From Ectobius pallidus (taxonomy: Eukaryota > Arthropoda > Insecta > Blattodea > Ectobiidae), in the NCBI GenBank assembly GCA_964059195.1, contig CAXKWD010000001.1:119903751-119967750 (forward strand): 64,000 bases of DNA, read 5' to 3'. Of this stretch, positions 14,401-23,570 are shown piece after piece (positions within the stretch are counted from its first letter, which is position 1; every line of letters begins with the position of its first letter). Both the position numbers and the translations under genes were made by a program. The notes beneath the pieces are model-generated. The model had not been told where the DNA came from and searched no databases. It saw only the letters and a program-made list of their open reading frames with translations.

Positions 14401-17400
14401 CAATCTTTGCTTTATTCATGTGACTTCTAAAGCAATATCCATAAAAGTATGTAATTGTCTTAACTTTATATTTCAACAATAAAATGTTAATCTCTTTGAC
14501 CCATGCATTGTCGTATCCTAAATTATAACATTGCTATTATAATCCGGGAGAAACAATGACAATGATTTCCGGTATAACCGTGGTATACGAAGGTATACTC
14601 AGGTATATACCAGGGCTCAACATCTGGCTACTTAATTGTGTGTTGTAGAGAAAACATTTCATTATTATAAGATCTAGAAAAAAGTTTAAACTGGCACCGT
14701 AGGTAAGAGGATTTGCATATGTTATGGACAAAATATAGGCGCATTCAAAACTCCAGTTTCGATTTTCGGTTCCTTCGGCTACGATTTTTCTCCTGTATTG
14801 TAAAAAAATGTTGAAGATTTTAAGTTAATAACGTATATTAAAATATACATTAAGTCTTTTCAATTTCTCAGCAGGGGATGTATTGAAGACATACGTAATA
14901 ATAAAAAAAGAATATATTTTACTGTATTGAAAATATTTTCATAGTTTCCGTCATTAAATGCAAATTTTGCAGGAAAGAGCTACGATGATGAGAACATTAC
15001 TTCTCACTGCCGGAGGATTGTTTCTAACATTTGGTAGCACTGCCATTGGATATGAAGGAGCCGGTCCTTTGGGAAGTATTGTTATAGCTTTCGTTGCTGC
15101 AAATGGCTGGGATTCCAAAAGTAAAGTAAGTGCTTTACCCATATTATAAAATTGAACATTCCATTATCTATATTAATATCGTTGCTTACTACGCCCTTTC
15201 AAGAATATTACAACATCTTTTTTATTAAATTACTATATTAACCCCTTTTAGCAAATATTGAAATATTATGAGATTATTACTAATTTTAGCCTAAATAAAT
15301 AAGTCTTTCAGCGAGACTTAAATCTCGAAATTGAACCGTGAACCTATACTTACCATAACTTCATCTAATATGTATACTTCGTATTTGTAATCAGTCATAA
15401 CTGATTAATGTATAATCATGTCTTAAAGGATCTAGTGGATGAGAACTTCGGGATATTATGTGACGTGTTTGATCCCATTCTCTTTGGACTGATTGGAATT
15501 GAAATAAACTTATTCATACTTGATGGAGACACTGTGGGACTTGGCACAGTCTGTCTGTTAATAGCTCTGGTGGTAAGTAATAGACCTAGTAATAAGTAAT
15601 TATATTAAAAAAAACCTTTTATTAATTCATAAAATAAATAGCCTAAATTTGCAGAATACTGGTGAATATTTACTTTTACATTAAGCACAAATATTATTCT
15701 GGAATGCAAAAATTGTAGAATAGTTCAAGTAGCCTATGGCATTTTTAGGATAACAAACATTGTAACTTATCACCGTCATATTTTAAGTACGTACTTTAAA
15801 TATGTACTAATAAAGTTTGGATGACTTTATGATAAAATTAATTTTTAGTACATTTTATTGAATTGATGATGATTTTGCTTAATTTTCTAGGCTAGAATCG
15901 TGGCTTCCATTGCAGTGGCTGGAGGAGGAAATTTCAACTTGAAAGAAAAATTATTTGTGTCATTTGCTTGGTTACCCAAAGCAACTGTCCAGGTTAGCTA
16001 TCATTCACATCCGTTTTAATCTAACTTGAGCGCCGGAAAATTATAAATACTACAATTAAAAAATCGAGAAAACTACTTCCGGTAATGACTTTGGTATAAA
16101 AAGTCCCAGAAATTTGTTCAGAAACAGAAATGTCAATTGTTTATGCCGTGTGTTTATCAAGACTTAACTAAAACTTAAAACTCATTTCGAGGCGATTGAA
16201 TCACGTATTTTATAAATAAATTCACCAATAATCACTGACACATTTTCAGTAGGTTATGCTACACTAAATAGGTTTGTACAACACTTCTTCGTCATTTGTC
16301 TCTCAGTTTTACCTCCTCCGTTATAGGAACGTTTACGCGATCCATGCTGCTCAGGCATTATAGGACGCGACCTGTTGGGGGAGGGAGTTTCTATGGATCA
16401 CATAAGTACTTTCTTGATCAGAGAAGCAATGGAGAACCTCCCGGATGAGTGATCAGCCCAATGCCGGGCTTCCTCAAAGACAACACAAACACATAGGACG
16501 AGACTTACAAGTCATACACATTAATTTCGAACAAGGCGCAGTTAGAATGAAGGTGATACTGATGGCCAGATAATATCCGGGAACCACGATGGACCAAAGT
16601 TTTCCTATATTCACAGTTGAAGAAAAACTCCGAAAACTCCTTATTTAGGAAACTTCTCCCAACAGGGAATCGAACCCGAGCCCACTACATGAGGATAGCG
16701 AATACACATTAAATTACTCTAGAGAGGAAAATTGTTAAGAGATGATATCGTTTATGGTATTTTCTTTCTTATGTGTTCCTTTAATTCCTTCAAATTGACC
16801 CTCGTTCTTAGTTTCTATGAAGAAACTTCTAAAACCTGCAATATGGTTTATAATAAAAATTGATTTGGATTTTTATAATACTCTTCCAACTAGGCCAGCT
16901 AATAAAACATGGGAAGTAATAATAAGAAAACTTCTTTCAAAAGTGATATTTCGAATGGGTGGAGCAATTAGTAAGGCACTAGCTTTCGTTTCCCAAATAC
17001 GTGGGTGCAATCCCAGGCTAGGTCGATGACATTTATTTGAATGTGAATGCGACAGTCCCATATCTGTAGGTATTTAAAAGGTCACTTGCGAGAGAAAATC
17101 CAGGCACATCACCATCGGATCAGATCTAAGTATCAACTACGCGTATCAATACGTAGCCTTCGTTAAATTGCCATAACAACTAAAAAGTGTGACTTGAGGC
17201 TTTCCCGGTGTTGAGAATTCTCGGGCTTCCAACCGGGTGAGTTGGAGGATTTGTTCCAAGCTTTCAGAAGCTATCTCCGCTTTATTTATAAAAAAAAAAA
17301 ACTCCGTAGCACTACATTCCTGAAGGAACTAGGCCTACCATTAGACCGCTGCATCTTTTACCACAGGCATATGACAGGATTGGGGGGGGGGGCATGTTGT

Positions 17401-17924
17401 CAGCATGCCAACACCCACGGACCGTTAATGGTGGTTTCTGTGATCGGAGCAGCTACTTCTTTATTCATAGCTCCTCAGTTTGTATCACGAGGCTGAGTGC
17501 ACCCCGTTTCAGACCTCTCTACCTCACAAAAATCCGTGGTGGCACCGGGGATTGAACCCGGGCCTGTGGATTCGTAGCCAGCGACGCTAACCACGAGACC
17601 ACGCATGGGACGTTTATTTATTTAAACCTAACTTATATAATTTTTTCCATATTAATTTATACTAATTTTTATTAATATAGTTATTTTATTTATAAGATCA
17701 ATATATATATATATATATATCAAACTTTTGTTTTGTTGTAGGCTGCTCTCGGACCCGTGGCACTGGATCGGGCCAGAGAGTTACACTTGGATGAGTACAT
17801 CTCCTATGCAAATACACTGATGATCATTGCCGTGGTCTCCATCTTACTTACAGCTCCACTTGGAGGATTTCTCATAACATTCTTAGGACCGAGATTGCTA
17901 AAAAAGGAAGAAACTGAAATTTAA
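1848..17924 (+). CDS. SLC9B2-like: Sodium/proton antiporter, NHA/SLC9B family (3' six exons; spliced span)
   Basis: This is the C-terminal part of a cation/proton antiporter of the CPA2 (NHA, SLC9B) family, membrane proteins that exchange Na+ or Li+ for H+. Six exons, 1848-2026, 4255-4361, 14973-15125, 15429-15572, 15891-15992 and 17742-17924, join without frame breaks to 868 coding bases (about 288 residues) and end in TAA. Family hallmarks seen are AVSPAVV, GIPTLIIAASSFDD with the double Asp expected in the ion site, DPILFGLIGIEIN, SFAWLPKATVQAALG and LLTAPLGGFLITFLGPRLL. An Arg just after the exon 4/5 junction (LVARIV) sits where the family has a conserved basic residue. The N-terminal half must be encoded left of the window. 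The intron between exons 2 and 3 is swollen by an LTR element. Vertebrate SLC9B1/SLC9B2 and fly Nha are the nearest relatives I can name; orthology to one of them is not decided. Confidence 0.93.
2592..2848. mobile_element. MITE with 30-bp inverted repeats, ATGT flanks
   Basis: The ends GAATCGGCACATGCTAAAAG and CTTTTAGCATGTGCCGATTC are perfect inverted copies; with the adjoining GGCCTCAGTC the arms are about 30 bp. Both sides carry ATGT (2588-2591 and 2849-2852), a likely 4-bp target duplication. It is 257 bp, noncoding, and lies in an NHA intron. Confidence 0.78.
2853..4254. other. NHA intron, no feature recognised
   Basis: This is AT-rich intronic sequence between the first two exons of the window. 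I see no inverted repeats, exon-like blocks or tandem arrays. Confidence 0.5.
4255..4361 (+). CDS. SLC9B2-like: NHA antiporter exon 2 of window
   Basis: The acceptor TTTCACAG precedes and the donor GTAAGT follows. The exon completes the Gly codon split by the previous intron and ends in phase 0. It encodes NITSQIIEGPVGLLIGLASG and then ALGMLLRYVPSEDD, a membrane segment with a charged end, matching the family position before the ERATMMR segment. Confidence 0.92.
4728..5005 (-). mobile_element. Probable tRNA-derived SINE, degraded
   Basis: Read on the - strand, a tRNA-like head (TAGTGGTTGAGCCACTGCGC, then a weak B box GCAGGTTCCATCCCC) at 4935-4995 is followed by a moderately GC-rich body unlike the surrounding intron. 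No target duplication is evident. Confidence 0.4.
5379..6347 (-). repeat. LTR (3' LTR in element orientation)
   Basis: 969 bp, starting TGTTGTGCCC and ending GGGCTCAACA on the + strand, so the termini are TGTTG/CAACA inverted repeats. It appears identical to the copy at 13654-14622. AGGCCTATTTCGGCC and a TATATAA motif lie near 5775-5795. Confidence 0.93.
6348..6369 (-). other. Polypurine tract of the LTR element
   Basis: On the - strand AAAAAAAGAAGGGGGTGA directly abuts the LTR start TGTTGAGCCC, the standard position for plus-strand priming. This fixes the element's orientation. Confidence 0.8.
8930..9360. repeat. Degenerate tandem repeat inside the LTR element
   Basis: Phrases such as TTTGAAAGTTTCATTA, TTTGGTAGTTTCTTCATT, TTTCGAAAGCTTCATTAA and TTTGGTAGCTTCATTAA recur at irregular intervals of about 25-40 bp. 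They suggest an old minisatellite that has diverged. Confidence 0.5.
10391..10451. repeat. (ATT)n microsatellite
   Basis: About 20 uninterrupted ATT units inside the LTR-element interior. Confidence 0.95.
13636..13652 (-). other. tRNA primer-binding site of the LTR element
   Basis: On the - strand TGGTGTCATAAGCGGGA starts one base after the LTR. Its complement ends in GACACCA, as the CCA-tailed 3' end of a tRNA would; it resembles a leucine tRNA end, from memory of animal tRNA-Leu. Confidence 0.72.
13654..14622 (-). repeat. LTR (5' LTR in element orientation)
   Basis: 969 bp, same termini and apparently the same sequence as 5379-6347. It is followed by TCTG, the target duplication. Confidence 0.93.
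14973..15125 (+). CDS. SLC9B2-like: NHA antiporter exon 3 of window
   Basis: The acceptor TTTTGCAG precedes and the donor GTAAGT follows; both ends are phase 0 (51 codons). It encodes ERATMMRTLLLTAGG and a hydrophobic stretch, then GYEGAGPLGSIVIAFVAANG, ending WDSKSK. Confidence 0.93.
15429..15572 (+). CDS. SLC9B2-like: NHA antiporter exon 4 of window
   Basis: The acceptor CTTAAAG is weak in pyrimidines but keeps frame; the donor GTAAGT follows. The exon has 48 codons, phase 0 at both ends. It encodes DVFDPILFGLIGIEINLF, a highly conserved family segment, and the start of the next helix (TVCLLIALV). Confidence 0.93.
15891..15992 (+). CDS. SLC9B2-like: NHA antiporter exon 5 of window
   Basis: The acceptor TTTTCTAG precedes and the donor GTTAGC follows; 34 codons, phase 0. 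It encodes ARIVASIAVAGGGNFNLKEK and then LFVSFAWLPKATVQ, the most diagnostic NHA stretch in the window. Confidence 0.95.
16325..16700 (-). mobile_element. tRNA-derived SINE (same family as 26150-26512)
   Basis: The tRNA-like head, with B box GGGTTCGATTCCCTG read on the - strand, lies at 16655-16695. The body shares GATGAGTGATCAGCCCAATG and a GACAACACAAACACA stretch with the oppositely oriented copy at 26150-26512. It lies in an NHA intron. Confidence 0.75.
17336..17612 (-). mobile_element. tRNA-derived SINE (same family as 20030-20335)
   Basis: On the - strand the head at 17530-17610 reads GTGGTCTCGTGGTTAGCGTC with B box GGGTTCAATCCCC. The body includes a CACGGACCGTTAATGGT stretch also found in the 20-kb copy. 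It lies in the last NHA intron; a short G run (17382-17390) interrupts it. Confidence 0.75.
17742..17924 (+). CDS. SLC9B2-like: NHA antiporter last coding exon
   Basis: The acceptor TTGTTGTAG precedes; 60 codons and a TAA stop. It encodes AALGPVALDRARE and LLTAPLGGFLITFLGPRLL, then a short charged tail KKEETEI. The family's usual end is nearby, so the protein is not truncated. Confidence 0.95.
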   Translation, partial: AALGPVALDRARELHLDEYISYANTLMIIAVVSILLTAPLGGFLITFLGPRLLKKEETEI

Positions 17925-17953
17925 CCGGCTTGAAAGTGTAGGCAGAGTACAGT

Positions 17954-17959
17954 AATAAA
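17954..17959 (+). terminator. AATAAA polyadenylation signal of the NHA gene
   Basis: AATAAA lies 30 bases after the stop codon. The 3' untranslated region would be very short if this site is used. Confidence 0.7.
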
Positions 17960-19416
17960 ATATGTCGTTTTTCTTTATATGCTATTCATTGCATTATTCT
18001 AATCTTTCTATTCTGGTAGACAGCGGCGAATTGTGCAGTAAAGGACGTGCAAATTCCGACGATTGTCCTCGGCCATGCAGATAACAGGTTAGATTGTGAA
18101 TAATCTATAGTGACGTAATGCATGACAGAAGGTCACAAGTACTGCCGGATCCGATTAGTAAAGATGGCCACCTAGGAAGATGTTTGGCCACGCATGCGCT
18201 CTTGGTAAGTTATAATGCGTTCTAAAGCCACGTTAACCAATAACTTCAAAGGCCGATCGGGAACCTCCATAAATGTTTTGAACCGGAGGCTGCCTAGGAC
18301 AATAAGATTGTATATTTGGGTCTTCAGCTTGTTGGATAAGCATTGAACTTGCTTTAAAGCCAATAGAATTTCGTTTGCAACCAATCAGGATACATTCCTT
18401 AATTTTTGACACTTAAGCTTTGACTCCATGTGGAGTGTGAGACAGTCTGTTTCCCTGGTTCCCATTCACTTTCATTAAGGATCAGGCAATGACTTAATCC
18501 TTAAAGGATGCCAATGGTTAATGTGCTTTAGAACTATACGCTCGGAGTTCTGGCGCAAAACCGTGCTTCCGGTGCGCATCTCCATAAATCGCAAAAGAGC
18601 TTGGGACAAACAACGTTGCGAAACAAAAAGTCACTCTTTTGTGCCCAGCTGTAAATAGATCAAACTTTTATCCCCATGGCAGTAGGAGTGTTTTTTCCTT
18701 CAATAAAATAACTTCTCAGCGTAATATTGAAATTCTCAAATAGCCTAATTAATTTGTTCCCTCGTAGTACTGACTCTATACCAAAGACGAGCTAAAAAGG
18801 AAACCTGAAGTATGCAAAAACCAGTATGTCTGTCTCACTCTTAAGTCATACGAGTAATTTGCTGGTAATTATAATTTTTAGAATCAGCGAATTTTAACGG
18901 GATTAAACGTAGCCTGTTATGTGCAAGGGAAATGGACGTAGGGTTTATTTGGACACTCTGCTCTATGTTGCGGCGCTGGTTACGGGTCCTTAGATTGTCT
19001 CCCAGCACAAATGATTGGCTGGCTATGATCTTTTAACTTATTTCGATTGTGTCTTGCAATGCTGCCAATAGCTTTATAGCCTACGCGGGAAGGAGCACGA
19101 GGTTAGTGACGTACCATAATCGAGGTTTGTGACAGGTTAGGTTAGATTAATTTGGTTTGGTGAAAGGTAGCTCTAGCTGCAACACCATAATCACCGGCAA
19201 CACTGTCAGATTCCCTATACTGTTTCACGATGAGCGATTCTGCACACCGTTCCCCTGCCTTCCTCATGTCATGATCCCTGCTGAATTTTGTTAGTAACCA
19301 GTACAAATTACGCTGTTTTAGGTTAAATAAATGCCCACTTCTTCGCGATTTTTCTTTCATTTTGCATATCTGCATATTTGCAAACTGAGTTTATGTAAGA
19401 ATTCTATAGGTCTAAA
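17960..19416. other. Intergenic, no gene recognised
   Basis: Mixed-composition sequence. At 18790-18856 it holds a partial copy of the small palindromic repeat seen complete at 29390-29512 (shared CTGTCTCACTCTTAAGTCAT). A block near 18165-18215 resembles one near 31118-31155. No coding evidence. Confidence 0.45.
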
Positions 19417-19499
19417 CAGTGGCATAGGGAAGGGAGGGTTCAGGGGGTCCGGACACCCCCTCCCCCGAAATCAAAACCTATTTCTTATTTAAGCTCCAT

Positions 19500-19537
<38 letters not shown>

Positions 19538-19780
19538 ATTATTTTATGTAAATAATAAAATACTGAACTTGTAAATGTAGGCCTATTATTTCCATTGTTC
19601 CATGTTTTATTTAACTTTTCTTATAAATAAGTGTTATAACGATTTCTTGTTTAAGTTGGCATGTTCTCGGATTTTTCTAACTAGTTTTCAGTGCTAAAAT
19701 AGCATAAAATGTGATTTTCATTGCTTCAAACCCCCGGCACTTTAGACCCTCCCCGAAATTATTTTCTGGCTACGCCACTG
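19417..19780. mobile_element. hAT-type MITE, CAGTGGCGTAG ends, copy 1
   Basis: The ends CAGTGGCATAG and CTACGCCACTG are inverted repeats of a form common in hAT elements. The interior matches 21414-21858 (for example CTGAACTT.TAAATGTAGG). A poly-A run (19506-19534) has expanded inside. No clean 8-bp duplication is left. Confidence 0.7.
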
Positions 19781-20029
19781 GTTGTATGTTTTCAGTATTG
19801 GTATATGTACAGTATATGGATGAAACCTGTAGTAGGCTACATAAAAAGAACGGTCAAATTTCGTATAGGCCTAATAAATTATTAAAAGCCATAGGCTATA
19901 TATAAAGTTCAGTTGATGGTATTGTGAGATTTATGGAGCCCACTTGTGAGCGTAAAAAATATATCCTGGGATTATGTCTCTAGGATTAATGTGGATCGAT
20001 CTATACAAATAATATGTGACATTAATCAC

Positions 20030-20335
20030 ACCTGCGTGTTCTTGTGGTTAGCGTTGCTGACTACAGATCCGTAGGCCCGGATTTGATACCCTGTACCTCG
20101 GATTTTTCTGAGGTAGGAAATTCTGAAACGGGGTGCACTCAGACTCGGGATTCAAATTGAGGAGCTACTTCAGAGAAGTAGAGGCTCCGGTCACCATTAA
20201 CGGCCGTGGGTGTCGGCATGGTGACCGCATGCCCCCTATCCTGCCATTTGTCTATGGTAGATGACGCATCAGGCGGGTGGTAAGCCTAGTCACTTCAGGG
20301 ATGTAGCGCCACGGAGTTTAGTTTAGTCCGAAAAC
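20030..20335 (+). mobile_element. tRNA-derived SINE
   Basis: The head TTGTGGTTAGCGTTGCTGAC, then a weak B box GGATTTGATACCC, is followed by a body with CATTAACGGCCGTGGGTGTC, shared with 17336-17612 in opposite orientation. Confidence 0.75.
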
Positions 20336-21413
20336 TTCAAGGCTACAGTACTGTAAGAATGAAGCCATATCAGTTGGATTCCTTTGACCATCTGATAAAT
20401 TTCTTAACATTATTCACCTGGCTTTGTCTCTAGATGTCCAGTCGTCTGTAGGAAGGGTTCATTTGACACAAACAACGAAAAGAAGGCAGGCACGCAGTAG
20501 TTGCATTGCAACAGTATTAGTAGCAGGTGGCACTGTATGCAACTCCCAAGAGGGAAGTTAAAGAAACAGATGACTGATAGTAGCGTAGCGTGGCAAATGC
20601 CTTGTGCGAAGTGGTGTGTTTTTATATTTAAATTGTGTGTATAATTCGCGTTTAGCGTGTGATTGTGATCTTAGACATTGCTATATCAAGAATGGAAGAC
20701 ACCAAGATATCACAGACGTTTGGAGTCAAAGCCTGGTAAGTAATATAACGAAAGCTATGAGATCGCCATGCCCGCCATCAAACTGACCCATACAGTAACC
20801 TTGAAGCCACCCCTAGCTTACTATGTTACCAATGTAGGCCTATACAACAGAATCAAGGTAACATAAAAACAAATTATTTTATTCTTAGCTATTTCGAAAC
20901 AATATATAAATACGGTAAAGGTTAAACTTCAACTGTAGGGCCGATATGTATTATTAATTATTTTCCTTAGCTAGAACATATTAGTTAATCCTAAGTCTAG
21001 TAGATGGCGGCAGTGGACGGTCTAACTGTACGTATGGACATCAATTTTGTAGCACTAATTTGGCTGTTGCACTGTGTGTGGTCTACACTCGACATCTTTA
21101 ATACAGAGTGAGTATTTTTATTACCATCTTTCCCCCGCGGCTCATATTAGAGTGCTATGGTAGGCCTATTGTAAGTTATGGGGGTGGAACATTACTTCTT
21201 TGGTTCTTTTCATGGTGGCCGGCGTCGACAAATGAAGGCCTACACTTGCAGTCGTCAAGGACGAATCCAAGTAACACAAACCAGAAAGAGAAGGGGGTGC
21301 AAGCGTAAAGGCTAACACACACAGAAAGCTAAGCTATGTTATGCTATGATGAGCTGCGCCACGTCATACAAACCAATGCCTAGGTGGTGTGACACGGAAT
21401 AGATACTATAAGC
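20336..21413. other. Intergenic, no gene recognised
   Basis: No splice-bounded coding block or repeat structure that I can support. TAGGCCTA occurs twice. Confidence 0.4.
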
Positions 21414-21858
21414 CAGTGGCGTAGAGAAGGAGAGTCCAGGGGTCCGGACCTCCCCGAAATCAAAACCTAAAATTCTATATATATATATTAGTTATTTAAG
21501 CTCTATTTTGTGAAATATTTAATTATTTGCCATAATAATAAAATACTGAACTTCTAAATGTAGGCCTATTATTTCCATTGTTCCATGTGTTATTTAACTT
21601 TTCTTATAAATAATAATGTGTTATAGCCTACCTTAGGTAACGATTTCTTGGTTAAGTTGGCTTGTCTTAGAATGTGGTAAACAAATTTGCTAACTACTAG
21701 TTTTTCAGTGCTAAAGTAGTTTAAAATGTGATTTTCAGTAGTTCAATATTTAATTTTTTCCGGGGGTGAGTCCCCAAACCCCATTCCATATCCCCATACT
21801 CCCCAAACACCACGGCACTTTCGACCCTCCCCGAAATTATTTTCTGCCTACGCCATTG
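21414..21858. mobile_element. hAT-type MITE, CAGTGGCGTAG ends, copy 2
   Basis: The ends CAGTGGCGTAG and CTACGCCATTG are inverted repeats. It shares the interior of the 19.4-kb copy, including TTCCATTGTTCCATGT. This copy keeps a segment rich in CCCCAAAC near its right end that copy 1 lacks. Confidence 0.72.
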
Positions 21859-22089
21859 GTACTAAAGAACATTACGGTCCTAAATATGACCCTTTTTCCT
21901 GTTTAAAAAATAGCTTGCAGAGTGTCAAAGTATCCATTAGAGGGATTTTATATCGTGGTTGGTACGCCTATTAATTAATTACTTCAGTTATTTACCAATA
22001 CTTAAACTACTTCTGGGCGTGTATGAGTTATTGTGGAAGGTAGATTTGAGGTTTTGTCGTTTGCAGTACCATCTCTTGTTAGAGAACAG

Positions 22090-22371
22090 CATAACTTGTA
22101 CGTTCTATTCTATTTTGTGCCCTTTAAGACGGGGAGGGAACGCCCTAAGCCCCGCAGCCGCTACCAACTTATTGTACTTACCTCCGGGATGGGATGAGTT
22201 GCGTGCCCACTGGCCACCCCGGACCGCAGAGCCCCCCGTGAGCCCCCCCCCCACGGAACTCTCTTACATCCAACAAGCCTAGTATCATACCACGTGTGCG
22301 CCACCCCCTGCGGTACCTCCAACCGGGAGCCCCGACAGGTTCGCGACCAACGAGCTAGTTCGCGACACACA
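22090..22371. other. GC-rich block of unknown origin
   Basis: This stretch is much richer in G and C than its surroundings (for example GCAGAGCCCCCCGTGAGCCC) and is open in some frames, but carries no recognisable motif. It flanks the hAT element at 22380 on the left; similarly GC-rich sequence resumes at 25861 on the right, as expected if the element interrupted one block. Confidence 0.35.
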
Positions 22372-22712
22372 CCACCAACTAGAGGTGTACAAATATCGAT
22401 TTTAGCTTGCCCATACCCGCAAGCAAGTTGCCAGCGTCATAGCTAGCAAGCAGGCAGGTTTCTTTAAGCTTGCATGGGTCAGGTTAAACCCAACTTACGC
22501 AAGCCAGAATAAGCTTGCGACATTCCTATCAGCTAAACAACTGTAGTTGCTAAGTGTAGGTAATACTTTCTTGCTTTTCTACATGCTGGTAGAAGAAATT
22601 CATCATGCAGATAAATAAAAGGTGGATAAAGTATTAAAAATCGTTTTAGCGTATTAACACAATTATTATTTTTATTATTAGGTAGATTTCGAAGAAAAAT
22701 CTACCTAATGAC

Positions 22713-23459
22713 CAGGGCCCGGATTCTGATGACCTAAAATTGTTTAAAAAATGACCTATAAAATGACCCTAAATTTTAAAGAAAATGACTTAATAATTAT
22801 AAAAAAGACATAAAAACTGATATTTTATTTATAAAAAAAAAATATTCTTGTACACACAAAGTTATAGACTAGATTGTACATAACTGTAAAATCTGTAAAT
22901 AACTGTGATGTTGTGAATGTTCTTTTCTCACGGAAATTTATACTGGCACTGAGGCACTGGTGAATCAAAATTCGGCATTTCCTTTTGTGGTCTGCCGGAT
23001 TATATTGTTGTTTAATTGAGGGCAAACAGTAGTTTGCACTCTCAAATCCAAGCAGTTGGCAGACTCTGGTTCAAAATCATCTAATAACAATAGTAATATA
23101 ATACAACATTTTTGCATTTCTTTGATTCTCATTTCCGACTGAGACATGACAACACTTAACGCCGAATTTTTCCTTCTTGCATTAAAGACAGCACCGCTAG
23201 CGACGAAAACAGTTAATACACTCAATGTAAATACATGAAAATGACTAAATAAGGAAGCAAATGACACGAAAATGGCAAAATAATGACCTAAAATTTCAAT
23301 AAACGCCCTAAAAATATAAAATTGCATAAAATGACAAAAAATGATCTAATAAAAATGCATTTCTATAATCTAGAGGCCATGATTAGGATTTATCTACAAG
23401 TTGGCAATGTCTAAGCAGCATCAATAAAAAGATGACATGTCATTAGAATCCGGGCCCTG
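22713..23459. mobile_element. hAT MITE, copy 1
   Basis: The ends CAGGGCCCGGATTCTGATGA and TCATTAGAATCCGGGCCCTG are inverted repeats. A perfect 8-bp duplication CTAATGAC flanks it (22705-22712, 23460-23467). It is 747 bp and inserted in repeat C. It matches 54865-55718. The interior repeats TGACCTAAA/ATGACC words and codes for nothing recognisable. Confidence 0.93.
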
Positions 23460-23539
23460 CTAATGACTTTTAAAAAATCGTTCATATCTTTACGTTTCAT
23501 GCCTCCCTAAGTACGAAACCACCGCCTGTTAAAAAAATT

Positions 23540-23569
<30 letters not shown>

Positions 23570-23570
<1 letters not shown>

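Larger units (their letters stand above)
5379..14622 (-). mobile_element. Complete LTR retrotransposon, non-autonomous LARD type
   Basis: Two 969-bp direct repeats (5379-6347, 13654-14622) begin TGTTG and end CAACA and are bounded by the 4-bp duplication TCTG (5375-5378, 14623-14626). A tRNA primer site lies next to the right LTR and a polypurine tract next to the left one, both placing the element on the - strand. I could see no difference between the LTRs, so insertion is recent. The 7.3-kb interior has no reading frame over about 100 codons and no recognisable gag, protease, reverse transcriptase or integrase. A young insertion with a noncoding interior implies it moved with enzymes supplied by another element. 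It sits antisense in an NHA intron. Superfamily is uncertain; the 4-bp duplication and primer site fit Ty3/gypsy-like elements. Confidence 0.88.

Noticed and set aside
19130..19146. GGTTAGGTTAG as interstitial insect telomere repeat (TTAGG)
   Set aside because: Only about two units are present, too few to distinguish from chance.
22965..23327. 120-codon frame on the - strand
   Set aside because: It lies within the hAT MITE, and the second copy (54865-55718) does not keep it open.
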